From contig CANRHO010000005.1 of the NCBI GenBank assembly GCA_947630435.1, positions 1 through 24,234 on the forward strand: a stretch of 24,234 nt of DNA, read 5' to 3'. This DNA is from an uncultured Bacilli bacterium (lineage in GTDB: Bacteria > Bacillota_I > Bacilli_A > RF39 > UBA660). Position numbers and translations under genes: made by a program. Position 1 is the stretch's first letter. Each line of letters starts with the position of its first letter. The notes beneath the pieces are model-generated. The model was not told the DNA's origin and did no database searches. It was given only the letters and a program-made list of their open reading frames with translations. Below, in pieces: positions 14,978-23,741 of this stretch.

Positions 14978-17900
14978 GTGGGAACTTATAACGTTACAAA
15001 GATAGAAAGTTGGCTTAAGGATTTTACCTCCGCAAAAGATAAATTTTATAATACATATTATAGTGATTTTAAAAATAGCTACATAAAAAAATGCAATGAT
15101 TCCGCGGTTGTAAGAATGCGCAATAAATTAAGCCAGCATTATGAAAGAATAAACAGAATAAATGGTAGAATAAAAAATATTTGGGAATATTATTTACATG
15201 ACTTAAAAGTAATTGATGATAAGTTAGCTGGAGCAAAAGGAAGTGCAAATGATTCAGCAATAGCCTCTAAACTCGCTAAATTACCAACTTTAAAAGAGTA
15301 CAAGTCTAATTTATCAATTAAGATAAATTCTGCTTCTGCAGTTGTTGGAACCGTTGATAAATTAGGCTGGTCAGAAGATAAAGATTGGGGAGCTAATTTA
15401 CAAACCGTTTTAGATAGAACTGAAGCTACTATTACAGTTGCAGGAACGGCGGTTATAGAAGGAATCGGTAAGTTTGGCGAGGGAATAGTAGATGCATGTG
15501 CTCCTATTGTTACCGAAGCTTATTGTTTGTGGAATCTTGAATTTGATGGAACATTCACAGAAGAAAAGGCTGAAGAAGCAAGACAAAATTCTAGAGATTT
15601 TGTTTCAAAAGAACATGTAAAAACATTTTTTGATGATGCATATAGTGAATCATTACGTGAAAGCGCATATGGATTTGATACTGTAAGAGAAATCGGGAAT
15701 GAAGTTGGAATAGTAATTTCTGCAGTTGGGGTTTCCGCGGTAACACATGGTGCAATCCCCCCTTCTGTACTTTATGGAATGTCGAAGGCTGGAAATTATG
15801 TAGAAGAAAATTTTCAAGACGAAAATAATGGGTATTTAGAAAGCATTTTAAAAGGTTATGGTCATGGTGCTTTAGATGGAATTTTCTTTGAAATTGGTAT
15901 GAAAGGTGATAAAATTGCTAAATCAGCGGCAACTGCAGTGACTAAAAATGCTTTAAAAGAAGGTGGAAGTGCAGTCTTAAAAAAAGTTGGTATTTTAGGA
16001 ACAAAAATGCTTTTTGAAGCAGGTACTGCTGTTGCACAAGATTGTTCAAGCATTTTATTAAATGTTGGTTTTTCGGATGATATTATAACTGATGAAAGTG
16101 GGCAAACAATAAAGTTTAATAACTTTTCCGATAAATGGAATTATTATTTTGAACAGTATGGTGGAACAAAGGCCCTTTATACATCAATGGGAACGGCTTT
16201 CTTCTTATCAGCTTTATCAGATTCTGGTGATGTATTTGGAAAAGGTACTACTCAGGCTGCAAAAAGAGAACTTAATGGATTAGACGAAATATTAGCTAAA
16301 AATGCAGACGTAAATATAACTGTAAAAAACGCGGATCTGGATATTAATGCTAGTAAAATCAGTAAAAACGCAAGTGATATTAACATTAAAAATATTAATC
16401 CAAATGATGCTTATATTAATTCAGGATTTAATGTAGTCCCTGGATGGGCTATAGATCAAACCTATGACATTCCTTTTTTGAAAAAATATAATATTAAAGG
16501 TACATATATAATGAATAAAAACGCTTTTGTGCCTGAAAATATCAAATTGATAAATAAAAATACAAGATTTGGTCGAGTTATAATTAATATTTCTGATGAT
16601 ATTAATCCTAAAGATGTATTTAGTGTATTTAAAAAACCAGATAATATAATAATTGTAAAAAATGGATATCAGATTACATCTAATGGCAGTATAGTATGGT
16701 TAAAAAATGCAAAAGTTGATTATGGTTCAAAGTTTGTTCAATTTGATAAAATGATTAATATGTTTGAACAATATTATCCGGGTGAATCATTTGAAAGAAT
16801 CAAAAATTATTTAAAAACAGGAAATGAATTGCAATTAACTAGTAAGGGTGGAATAAGGACTTATGTAACAAAAAATTGCGATGCCGATGATTTAGTCAAA
16901 TATCTTGATTATAATCAAAAACCACTTTATGCCGATTTTTCTGAGATGTTAAATGAATTTAGTAAATATTATCCAGACGAAGCTCTTATTAGATTAAAAA
17001 TGTATGTAGAAAAGGGTAATTTAGATGACATAACTAGAAGCGGTAATATAAGAAACTTTGTGGAAACTTTAGATAAAAATTATATAATGGAAAGTTTAGA
17101 ACAAATTGACAATATAAAAACTGATAAACAAGTATATGATATTTTAAATGATTTTGTCAAAGAATGTGATACAATGGGAGTTGATGGTTATGACATTATA
17201 AGAGAAATTAGTACAAATACTAAAAATGTATCAGACTTTCCATCAAAATATGCTGATAAACTTCGTAATACAAATATTGACCAAATTGAAAGAAGTTTTT
17301 ATAAATTAAAGATTGACCAATCACATCAATGGGTAAAGGAAACTCAAAAAAATTATTATGAATTGATTGATAAAGGTGTTTTAAAGATTAGTAAATTTGA
17401 TGTTGATAGAGCTCTTTCTAATGTTAAAATTCATGATACATTTGAAAGTTTCCAAAAAGCTTATGGTTCAGGAGATGCAAGTAATGTAGGCGGGTTTGCA
17501 AATTCTCAAACTGGTGAAATTCATATTAGAAATGGCCAATCCATTGAAACTGTTTATCATGAAATAAATCATTTATTAGGTGAAATTATAAGACCTGGTG
17601 AAATAAAATTTAGCAATTATTCATTACCTTGGGAGTATCGTGGATTGAATGAAGGAGCAACTGAGTATATTGCACAAAAATTTGCAAAATTAAAAGGTTT
17701 GAATACTCGACCTGCATATGAATACGCTGTTGCAGCAATAGAAAAAATAGATGAAGCACTTGAAAAATTAGGAACCGGTACTTCAGTTACTGAAATATAT
17801 ATGAATAAAGATTCAGATGCTTTAAAAACTTTCTTTGATTCTGTGATGGAAAATGACTATTCATATGATAGTCTGGATAATGCCTTAACTATATTAGCTT

Positions 17901-18046
17901 ATCCTGAATGTACTATTGATAGGATAGAAAAAATGTATAATGTAAAAATAAATAAAAATGATATTAAGCAATCTTGCTATGACATTATCAATAATATTAT
18001 GGGAGATTTTGAAATAAGGGTAAAGAAAATACTAAAAGGTAAATAA
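14978..18046 (+). CDS. T7SS polymorphic toxin with C-terminal gluzincin metallopeptidase domain
   Basis: A 1022-residue multi-domain protein with the layout of a secreted polymorphic toxin. Residues 1-140 form a helical WXG/LXG-like targeting region without a classical LXG match. A glycine/alanine-rich, partly hydrophobic region follows (about 140-450). Two 42-residue repeats lie at 589-630 and 654-695. The C-terminal domain has HEINH (His861-Glu862...His865) and NEGATEY (Glu892 as probable third zinc ligand), the gluzincin pattern of zinc metallopeptidases. The GTG start at 14,978 is supported by AAAGGAGGT at 8-nt spacing. Position after WXG, coiled-coil and DUF4176 genes and before EssC supports export by this T7SS. 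The target is unknown; peptidase activity is inferred. A metalloprotease with a housekeeping role is less likely given the context. Confidence 0.82.
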   Translation: MGTYNVTKIESWLKDFTSAKDKFYNTYYSDFKNSYIKKCNDSAVVRMRNKLSQHYERINRINGRIKNIWEYYLHDLKVIDDKLAGAKGSANDSAIASKLAKLPTLKEYKSNLSIKINSASAVVGTVDKLGWSEDKDWGANLQTVLDRTEATITVAGTAVIEGIGKFGEGIVDACAPIVTEAYCLWNLEFDGTFTEEKAEEARQNSRDFVSKEHVKTFFDDAYSESLRESAYGFDTVREIGNEVGIVISAVGVSAVTHGAIPPSVLYGMSKAGNYVEENFQDENNGYLESILKGYGHGALDGIFFEIGMKGDKIAKSAATAVTKNALKEGGSAVLKKVGILGTKMLFEAGTAVAQDCSSILLNVGFSDDIITDESGQTIKFNNFSDKWNYYFEQYGGTKALYTSMGTAFFLSALSDSGDVFGKGTTQAAKRELNGLDEILAKNADVNITVKNADLDINASKISKNASDINIKNINPNDAYINSGFNVVPGWAIDQTYDIPFLKKYNIKGTYIMNKNAFVPENIKLINKNTRFGRVIINISDDINPKDVFSVFKKPDNIIIVKNGYQITSNGSIVWLKNAKVDYGSKFVQFDKMINMFEQYYPGESFERIKNYLKTGNELQLTSKGGIRTYVTKNCDADDLVKYLDYNQKPLYADFSEMLNEFSKYYPDEALIRLKMYVEKGNLDDITRSGNIRNFVETLDKNYIMESLEQIDNIKTDKQVYDILNDFVKECDTMGVDGYDIIREISTNTKNVSDFPSKYADKLRNTNIDQIERSFYKLKIDQSHQWVKETQKNYYELIDKGVLKISKFDVDRALSNVKIHDTFESFQKAYGSGDASNVGGFANSQTGEIHIRNGQSIETVYHEINHLLGEIIRPGEIKFSNYSLPWEYRGLNEGATEYIAQKFAKLKGLNTRPAYEYAVAAIEKIDEALEKLGTGTSVTEIYMNKDSDALKTFFDSVMENDYSYDSLDNALTILAYPECTIDRIEKMYNVKINKNDIKQSCYDIINNIMGDFEIRVKKILKGK

Positions 18047-18076
18047 ATATTAATAATTATAGAAAGGAATTAATTT

Positions 18077-18628
18077 ATGAACGATATTGTAAGAAAAGCT
18101 TTGGATTTGTTAGAAAGAAAATTATTTTTGGAAGAAGAACAAAAAAATAGAAATTTATTAGAGGGTTTTGAAAAATACATACTTAAAAAATATTCATCAT
18201 ATTTTAAAGAGGCTATATCAGAAGAATTTTTAAGTAGTATTCAAATGGAAGTTTTAATTGAAAATTGTGAAAAATGGTCTAAATTATCTACTGAAGAAAA
18301 GGAAATGATGTTCGTTGTAGACAGTAATTATGAAGTAATTCAAAAATTATCATCTACGATATTCTCTTATGCAATAAATACCTACCATAAGGATTTTCAG
18401 AATATAAATAAGATAGAGCTAGAAAAAATTAAGGTTCAAGCCGAAGAAGCTTTTGAAAAAGTGAAAAGCTATAATAAGGAAAATGCACAACAACTTTTAT
18501 CTGAATTAACAGTTGATATAAATTACATTACTGGTGTTAATAATAACATTAGTTTAAGATTAAATAGATTTATACAAGATGAAAAATTGAGGTTAGAACA
18601 AACGTCAAAAATACCGATTATTAAATAA
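18077..18628 (+). CDS. Unknown helical protein, candidate immunity protein
   Basis: I do not recognise this 183-residue protein. It is soluble, almost wholly helical and charged, without a signal peptide, membrane segment or metal-binding motif (MNDIVRKALDLLERKLFLEEEQ...). It starts 30 nt after the toxin stop, with AGAAAGGAA upstream of its ATG, and ends 28 nt before essC. The position immediately after a toxin gene is where immunity proteins are normally encoded, so it may bind and block the metallopeptidase domain. The alternative is an accessory secretion subunit or toxin chaperone tied to EssC. The choice cannot be made from the sequence alone. Confidence 0.6.
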   Translation: MNDIVRKALDLLERKLFLEEEQKNRNLLEGFEKYILKKYSSYFKEAISEEFLSSIQMEVLIENCEKWSKLSTEEKEMMFVVDSNYEVIQKLSSTIFSYAINTYHKDFQNINKIELEKIKVQAEEAFEKVKSYNKENAQQLLSELTVDINYITGVNNNISLRLNRFIQDEKLRLEQTSKIPIIK

Positions 18629-18656
18629 TAAATAATTTGATGAGTGAGGAATAAAT

Positions 18657-21600
18657 ATGCGGGTACAATTAATAAAGAAGGATAGAATAAGAAGTATTAA
18701 TATTCCAGATGTTCCATCTGGAAACTTTTGGGTTACTGATTACGACGAAAGTGGTAAAGAGGTAAACCTACTTAATATTAAAGAAGAACAAGGTATTTGG
18801 AGACTTATTAGTAACCAAGAGTTTTATTGTGCCCAAAATAATGATTATATAGCATATTTTGACTTAAAAAATTATTCTTTTTATTCTGTTAAAAAGGCTT
18901 CAACTGAAGAAGCAATGCTTATTTATTGCTGTCCTTCTAGTGATGATAATTCGTGTGATTATTATATTAGCCCTAATGATGTAAAAGAAATATTAATTGG
19001 TAGTAAGCCAGAGTGTAATATATCGTTTAATATATTAGATACAGAGCATGCTAAACTTGTCTTTGAAAATGGAAAATACGTTTTATACGCACTTAGTAAA
19101 AGATATGGAGTATATGTTAATAACTTAAGGGTATATGAGAAAAAAGTACTTGAATATGGTGATACAATTTTTTTAAATGGACTTAAGATAGTATTTATGA
19201 AGTATCAGTTTAATGCTAAATTAAACATATATTATTATGGTAATAACTTTAGTGTAAATGGTCTTACCGCTGCTACTTATGAAACTATAGAAGAGTCTTT
19301 TGCTGAGGATGATGAAGATTTAGACATGAAATGGTATAAGGATGATGATTATTTTCATAAAACTCCTCGTTTTGTATCTGAGATAAAAGAAAAGGAAATT
19401 AAAATAGACGTACCTCCAGCTAAAGAACCAGAAAATGAAATGCCGGTTATTTTGACAGTTGGGCCAATGCTTACGATGAGTATGTCTTCTATGGTTATGG
19501 CGTTTACTTCTATTGCTAATTTACGAAATGGAACAGGTTCTTTATCTAGTGCAATGCCATCAATTGTTATGTCAATTGCAATGGTTGCATCAACTTTATT
19601 ATGGCCTACAATAACCCGTAAGTTTGAAAATAAAAGAAGAAAGAAAAAGGAAAAGGAAAGAATAAATAAGTATACTAAGTATATTGACGGAAAAAGAAAA
19701 GAAATACAAAATGAACTTGTAAACCAAACAAATATTTTAAAAGGAAATTATCCAAGTTTGCTTGATTGCAATAAAATTATTTTAGATAAGAATCCTATTT
19801 TGTGGCAAAAAAGAATAGAAGATGAAGATTTTTTAAAGGTTAGTTTAGGATATGGAAGTTATCCTATGAAACTTAAAATTACTTATCCAGAAGAACAATT
19901 TTCAATGGATGAAGACGAACTTAAAAACGTGGCTGACAAATTAGGAAGAGAAACTAAGATTTTGCAAAATGTTCCAGTTCCTTATTCTTTTATGGATAAT
20001 CACATTTCTGGTGTAATTGGTAAATACGAAGACAGAAGTGACTATTTAAAAAAGATAATATTACAGTTAATAACTTTTCATAGTTATATAGATTTAAAAA
20101 TAGTAATCTTAACTGATAATGATAAAAAAAGCACTTGGAAAGATATTAAGAACTTACCTCATTGTTTCACAGATGATAAACAACTTAGACTTTTTGCATC
20201 TAAAAACGAAGAGTATGGAGTTGTATGCTCTTATTTAGAAAAAATATTTAATTTAAGACGTGATGTGGAGCAAAGAGAAATAAATCCACATAAGTATGAT
20301 AAAATCTTTCTTGTTATAACAGATTCGTTTAAAATGGTTAGAAGTCAGGATTTTATAGAAAACTTACTTAAGGAAAAAGATAATTATGGTTTTAGTTTGA
20401 TAATTTCTAATGGGAATATTGCAACTTTACCAGAACAATGTAAATCGTTTATAACTGTTAATTCTAAAAATGGTAATGCCATTAAAAACGTTGTAAATGA
20501 AGATAAACATGATTTTATATTAGATGTTAATAATGGAATTAATTATAATGAATGTTATAAAATACTTTCTAATATTCCTATTGAAACAAGTGATAATGGA
20601 TCTTCTAAAATACCAGATCGTGTAGGATTCTTAGAGATGTATGACGTAGGTAAAGTAGAGCAGTTAAATTCACTTAACAGATGGCAAAAAAGTAATCCTA
20701 TGGAGACTTTATCAACACCAGTTGGTTATGGAAAAAACAATGAGTTACAATATATTGACTTACATGAAAAGTATCATGGACCTCATGGATTAGTCGCTGG
20801 TATGACAGGATCTGGTAAATCAGAATTTATTATTAGCTATATTTTATCTTTAGCGGTAAATTATAACCCGCTAGAAGTTCAATTTATTTTAATAGATTAC
20901 AAAGGTGGTGGACTTGCTGGAGCTTTTGAAAACGCTAACTCTGGAAAAAAATTACCTCATTTAGTAGGTACCATTACCAACTTAGATGCAAGTGAAATAA
21001 AAAGAAGTATATCATCGATTGAAAGTGAGCTTAAAAGAAGACAAAGACTATTTAATGTTGCAAGGGATAAAACTGGAGAATCAACTGTTGATATATATAA
21101 GTATCAAAGATTATTTAGGGAGAATAAAGTAGATGAGGCGGTTTCACATTTATTTATAATAAGTGATGAGTTTGCGGAACTTAAAACCCAACAGCCTGAA
21201 TTTATGGATCAACTTATATCGACTGCACGTATTGGACGTTCACTTGGTGTGCATCTTATTTTGGCAACCCAAAAACCAAGTGGTGTAGTTGATCCTCAAA
21301 TTTGGTCTAACACGAGGTTTAGGGTATGTTTAAGAGTTCAAGATAAAGGAGATTCTAACGAGGTTATTAAATGCCCTGATGCGGCGTTTTTAAAGCAAAC
21401 CGGTAGATTTTATTTCCAAGTTGGTTATAACGAGGTGTTTACTCTTGGGCAAGCAGCATGGGCTGGAGGACAATATATTCCTAAAGAAAAGACTAAAAAA
21501 CCAATAGATACGGCCATAAATTTTATAAATAATGTAGGCCAAGTGGTAAGACAAGTTGAAACTAGAGAAAAAAAAGTTGATAATAACGAAAAAAAATATG

Positions 21601-23312
21601 GTGAAGAATTATCTAACATAGTAAATTATTTGGCAGATATAGCAAGTGAACAAAAAATAAAATCAAAGCCGTTATGGCTAGATAAAATACCAAGTTTTAT
21701 AAAAATTGGTGAATTAGTTAAAAAATATTCTTATAAAATAAAACAAGGTATAATAGATATTCCTGTAGGAGAGTATGACGTACCAGAACAACAAAGGCAA
21801 AGTATACTTACGGTACCTATAAGTGCTAAAGGAAATACTTTAGTTTATGGAGCGCCTGGTTCTGGAAAAGAAAACTTTATAATGACGCTTGTTTATGAAG
21901 CAATGATTTTATATACACCAGAAGATATTAATTTCTATATAATGGATTTTGGTGCAGAAATACTTAAAGTATTTAAATCATCTCCATATGTTGGGGATAT
22001 AGTTCAAATAGATGAAGAAGAAAAAGTAGTTAATCTTTATAAGATGCTTAATAACATGATGGAGCAAAGAAAAAATTTATTTTCTAATTATGGTGGTAAT
22101 TTCTTTAATTACAATGCAAAAAGTGGTAATAAAGCTCCTACTATAGTTATTATTTTAAATAATTTTGAAGCTTACCAGGATACTTATGAAGAGTATGAGG
22201 ATACTTTAAACGTATTAACACGTGAATGTTCAAAATATGGAATATACTTTATTGTAACTTGTAATACTCCAAATGGTATGAGATTCAAAATTAAACAAAA
22301 TTTTTCTCAGATATATTGTTTACAACAGAATAATGAAGATGATTATTCAACTATTTTAGGTAGTGTAAATAAAAGTTACCCATCTAAGCTATTTGGAAGA
22401 GGTATTATAAAAACAGAAAACGTTTATGAATTTCAAACTGCATCAATTGATACTCAAGATAAAATAAACGAAATTATTGAAACCACAATAAACGCGGATA
22501 AACAAAAATATAAAGTTAAGGCTAAACCGGTTCCAATACTTCCAGAAATAGTTAATTATGAAGCGGTAGAAGACAATTTAAACGCTAATAGCATGGATGT
22601 TATAATTGGTATAGAAAAGAAAAGTTTAAATGTATCTTACTACAACTTTACTAAAAACTTAATAAACGTAATAACTTCCAACGAACCAATTATAATGAGT
22701 GATTTTACTAATGCTTTTATTAATCAATTAAAAACTAAAAACTGTTTTCAAACAATGGTTTTAGATGCCGGAGAAATAAATATTTCAGATGAAACAAAAC
22801 AAGGAATAACTTATCAAGAAAATGATTTTAATGAATTTTTTGATAAAATTATGAAATATGAAACAGATTGTTATAACTTGTATAGTCAAAATAATTATAA
22901 TTCACAAATTTTATCAAAACAAAAGAAGATTTTACTTGTTATTAATGGTATAGAAGGATTTAAAAATAAGTTATCTTTAGAAAATAAAAACAAATTAACG
23001 GATTTCTTTACCAAAGCTAAAGATTTAAACATAATAAATTATGTTATTATAGATAGTATTGATAACATAAAGAAAGTAGAATATGAATCTTGGTTTAAAG
23101 ACAACTTTCAATCAAATGATGGTATTTGGATAGCGGATGGCATTAATGATCAGTTTACTCTTAAAGTTTCTGTTAGAACAGATGAGATAAAAGAGAGTAT
23201 TGATGATGATTTCTGTTTTGTATTGAACCGTGGTAAGCCAGTGCTTGTTAAATATATAAGTGAATTTAGTAAGAATGAAAGTAATGAAGATGAAATGTTG
23301 GATATTGAATGA
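18657..23312 (+). CDS. essC: Type VIIb secretion FtsK/SpoIIIE ATPase EssC
   Basis: EssC is the membrane motor that recognises and drives T7SSb substrates. The 1551 residues match the family. In order: two N-terminal FHA-like domains (about 1-195; the second shows LIGSKPECNI and YGVYVNN), two transmembrane helices (about 260-320, VILTVGPMLTMSMSSMVMAF and SIVMSIAMVASTLLW), a basic linker, and three ATPase domains. D1 is intact with Walker A GMTGSGKS (715-722) and Walker B IISDE (Asp837-Glu838). D2 has GAPGSGKE (1065-1072, Glu in place of Ser/Thr) and no Walker B acid (ILNNFE). D3 has no recognisable Walker A. The start follows GTGAGGA. It ends in TGA, followed by a terminator. EssA, EssB and EsaA are not next to it. 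Confidence 0.95.
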   Translation: MRVQLIKKDRIRSINIPDVPSGNFWVTDYDESGKEVNLLNIKEEQGIWRLISNQEFYCAQNNDYIAYFDLKNYSFYSVKKASTEEAMLIYCCPSSDDNSCDYYISPNDVKEILIGSKPECNISFNILDTEHAKLVFENGKYVLYALSKRYGVYVNNLRVYEKKVLEYGDTIFLNGLKIVFMKYQFNAKLNIYYYGNNFSVNGLTAATYETIEESFAEDDEDLDMKWYKDDDYFHKTPRFVSEIKEKEIKIDVPPAKEPENEMPVILTVGPMLTMSMSSMVMAFTSIANLRNGTGSLSSAMPSIVMSIAMVASTLLWPTITRKFENKRRKKKEKERINKYTKYIDGKRKEIQNELVNQTNILKGNYPSLLDCNKIILDKNPILWQKRIEDEDFLKVSLGYGSYPMKLKITYPEEQFSMDEDELKNVADKLGRETKILQNVPVPYSFMDNHISGVIGKYEDRSDYLKKIILQLITFHSYIDLKIVILTDNDKKSTWKDIKNLPHCFTDDKQLRLFASKNEEYGVVCSYLEKIFNLRRDVEQREINPHKYDKIFLVITDSFKMVRSQDFIENLLKEKDNYGFSLIISNGNIATLPEQCKSFITVNSKNGNAIKNVVNEDKHDFILDVNNGINYNECYKILSNIPIETSDNGSSKIPDRVGFLEMYDVGKVEQLNSLNRWQKSNPMETLSTPVGYGKNNELQYIDLHEKYHGPHGLVAGMTGSGKSEFIISYILSLAVNYNPLEVQFILIDYKGGGLAGAFENANSGKKLPHLVGTITNLDASEIKRSISSIESELKRRQRLFNVARDKTGESTVDIYKYQRLFRENKVDEAVSHLFIISDEFAELKTQQPEFMDQLISTARIGRSLGVHLILATQKPSGVVDPQIWSNTRFRVCLRVQDKGDSNEVIKCPDAAFLKQTGRFYFQVGYNEVFTLGQAAWAGGQYIPKEKTKKPIDTAINFINNVGQVVRQVETREKKVDNNEKKYGEELSNIVNYLADIASEQKIKSKPLWLDKIPSFIKIGELVKKYSYKIKQGIIDIPVGEYDVPEQQRQSILTVPISAKGNTLVYGAPGSGKENFIMTLVYEAMILYTPEDINFYIMDFGAEILKVFKSSPYVGDIVQIDEEEKVVNLYKMLNNMMEQRKNLFSNYGGNFFNYNAKSGNKAPTIVIILNNFEAYQDTYEEYEDTLNVLTRECSKYGIYFIVTCNTPNGMRFKIKQNFSQIYCLQQNNEDDYSTILGSVNKSYPSKLFGRGIIKTENVYEFQTASIDTQDKINEIIETTINADKQKYKVKAKPVPILPEIVNYEAVEDNLNANSMDVIIGIEKKSLNVSYYNFTKNLINVITSNEPIIMSDFTNAFINQLKTKNCFQTMVLDAGEINISDETKQGITYQENDFNEFFDKIMKYETDCYNLYSQNNYNSQILSKQKKILLVINGIEGFKNKLSLENKNKLTDFFTKAKDLNIINYVIIDSIDNIKKVEYESWFKDNFQSNDGIWIADGINDQFTLKVSVRTDEIKESIDDDFCFVLNRGKPVLVKYISEFSKNESNEDEMLDIE

Positions 23313-23365
23313 TAATAAAAGTTATTAGAAATTATTCCTTAATTTTATTACAAAATAAATTTTCG

Positions 23366-23396
23366 AAAGAAACCATTTTATAGGTTTCTTTTATTA
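23366..23396 (+). terminator. Terminator of the T7SS operon
   Basis: AAAGAAACC (23,366-23,374) pairs perfectly with GGTTTCTTT (23,383-23,391) over an 8-nt loop, followed by TATTA. It lies 54 nt after the essC stop and closes the operon. The 26-nt hairpin matches the inverted 11,347-11,372 hairpin at 25 of 26 positions, including the loop. Confidence 0.82.
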
Positions 23397-23741
23397 TGAA
23401 TAGTTAATAGTATAAATTTGTTAAATCTTATAAAAAAAGTTGGAAAAACATACATGGTACAAAATTGTTTTAAAAAGAAAAAAATGTTTTACTTTTTTAT
23501 ACAAAACTTTTAAAAAATTGTAAAATTTTATATTAAACAAAAAAATTTTAAATTTTTCAAAGAAAATATTAGGTGATTAAATAAAAATAAATAATTTTAT
23601 AAGTGATATGAAATATAGGTTATCAAAGGGGAAAAAATATTTAAAATATAAATATCACCAAATGAAAATATAAACTTAAAACTTATTTTTCTTTTATCAT
23701 TTTGATATTTATGGTAAAATATAATTATGATGGAGGCTAAT
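23397..23741. other. AT-rich non-coding region after the T7SS operon
   Basis: No gene, RNA or mobile element is supported here. The stretch is dominated by runs of A and T. A 21-codon lysine-rich frame near 23,609 (MKYRLSKGKKYLKY...) has no Shine-Dalgarno sequence and is not called. At the right end, an extended -10 element TGG-TAAAAT (23,712-23,720) may serve the following gene. Confidence 0.6.
23712..23720 (+). promoter_or_regulatory. Candidate extended -10 promoter
   Basis: TGG-TAAAAT is a TGn extended -10 element 21 nt before the ATG at 23,742. No good -35 box is seen at the normal distance. Confidence 0.4.

Noticed and set aside
18657..23312. Mycoplasma-type genetic code (TGA as Trp)
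   Set aside because: essC ends at TGA with a terminator following, and Trp residues in conserved places are encoded by TGG.
23609..23674. Small lysine-rich 21-codon reading frame after the T7SS operon
   Set aside because: It has no Shine-Dalgarno sequence, no recognised match and lies in A/T-rich DNA where short lysine-rich frames arise by chance.
23727..23741. ATG at 23,727 as start of the thioredoxin-like protein
   Set aside because: GGAGG lies after it and is correctly spaced for the ATG at 23,742.
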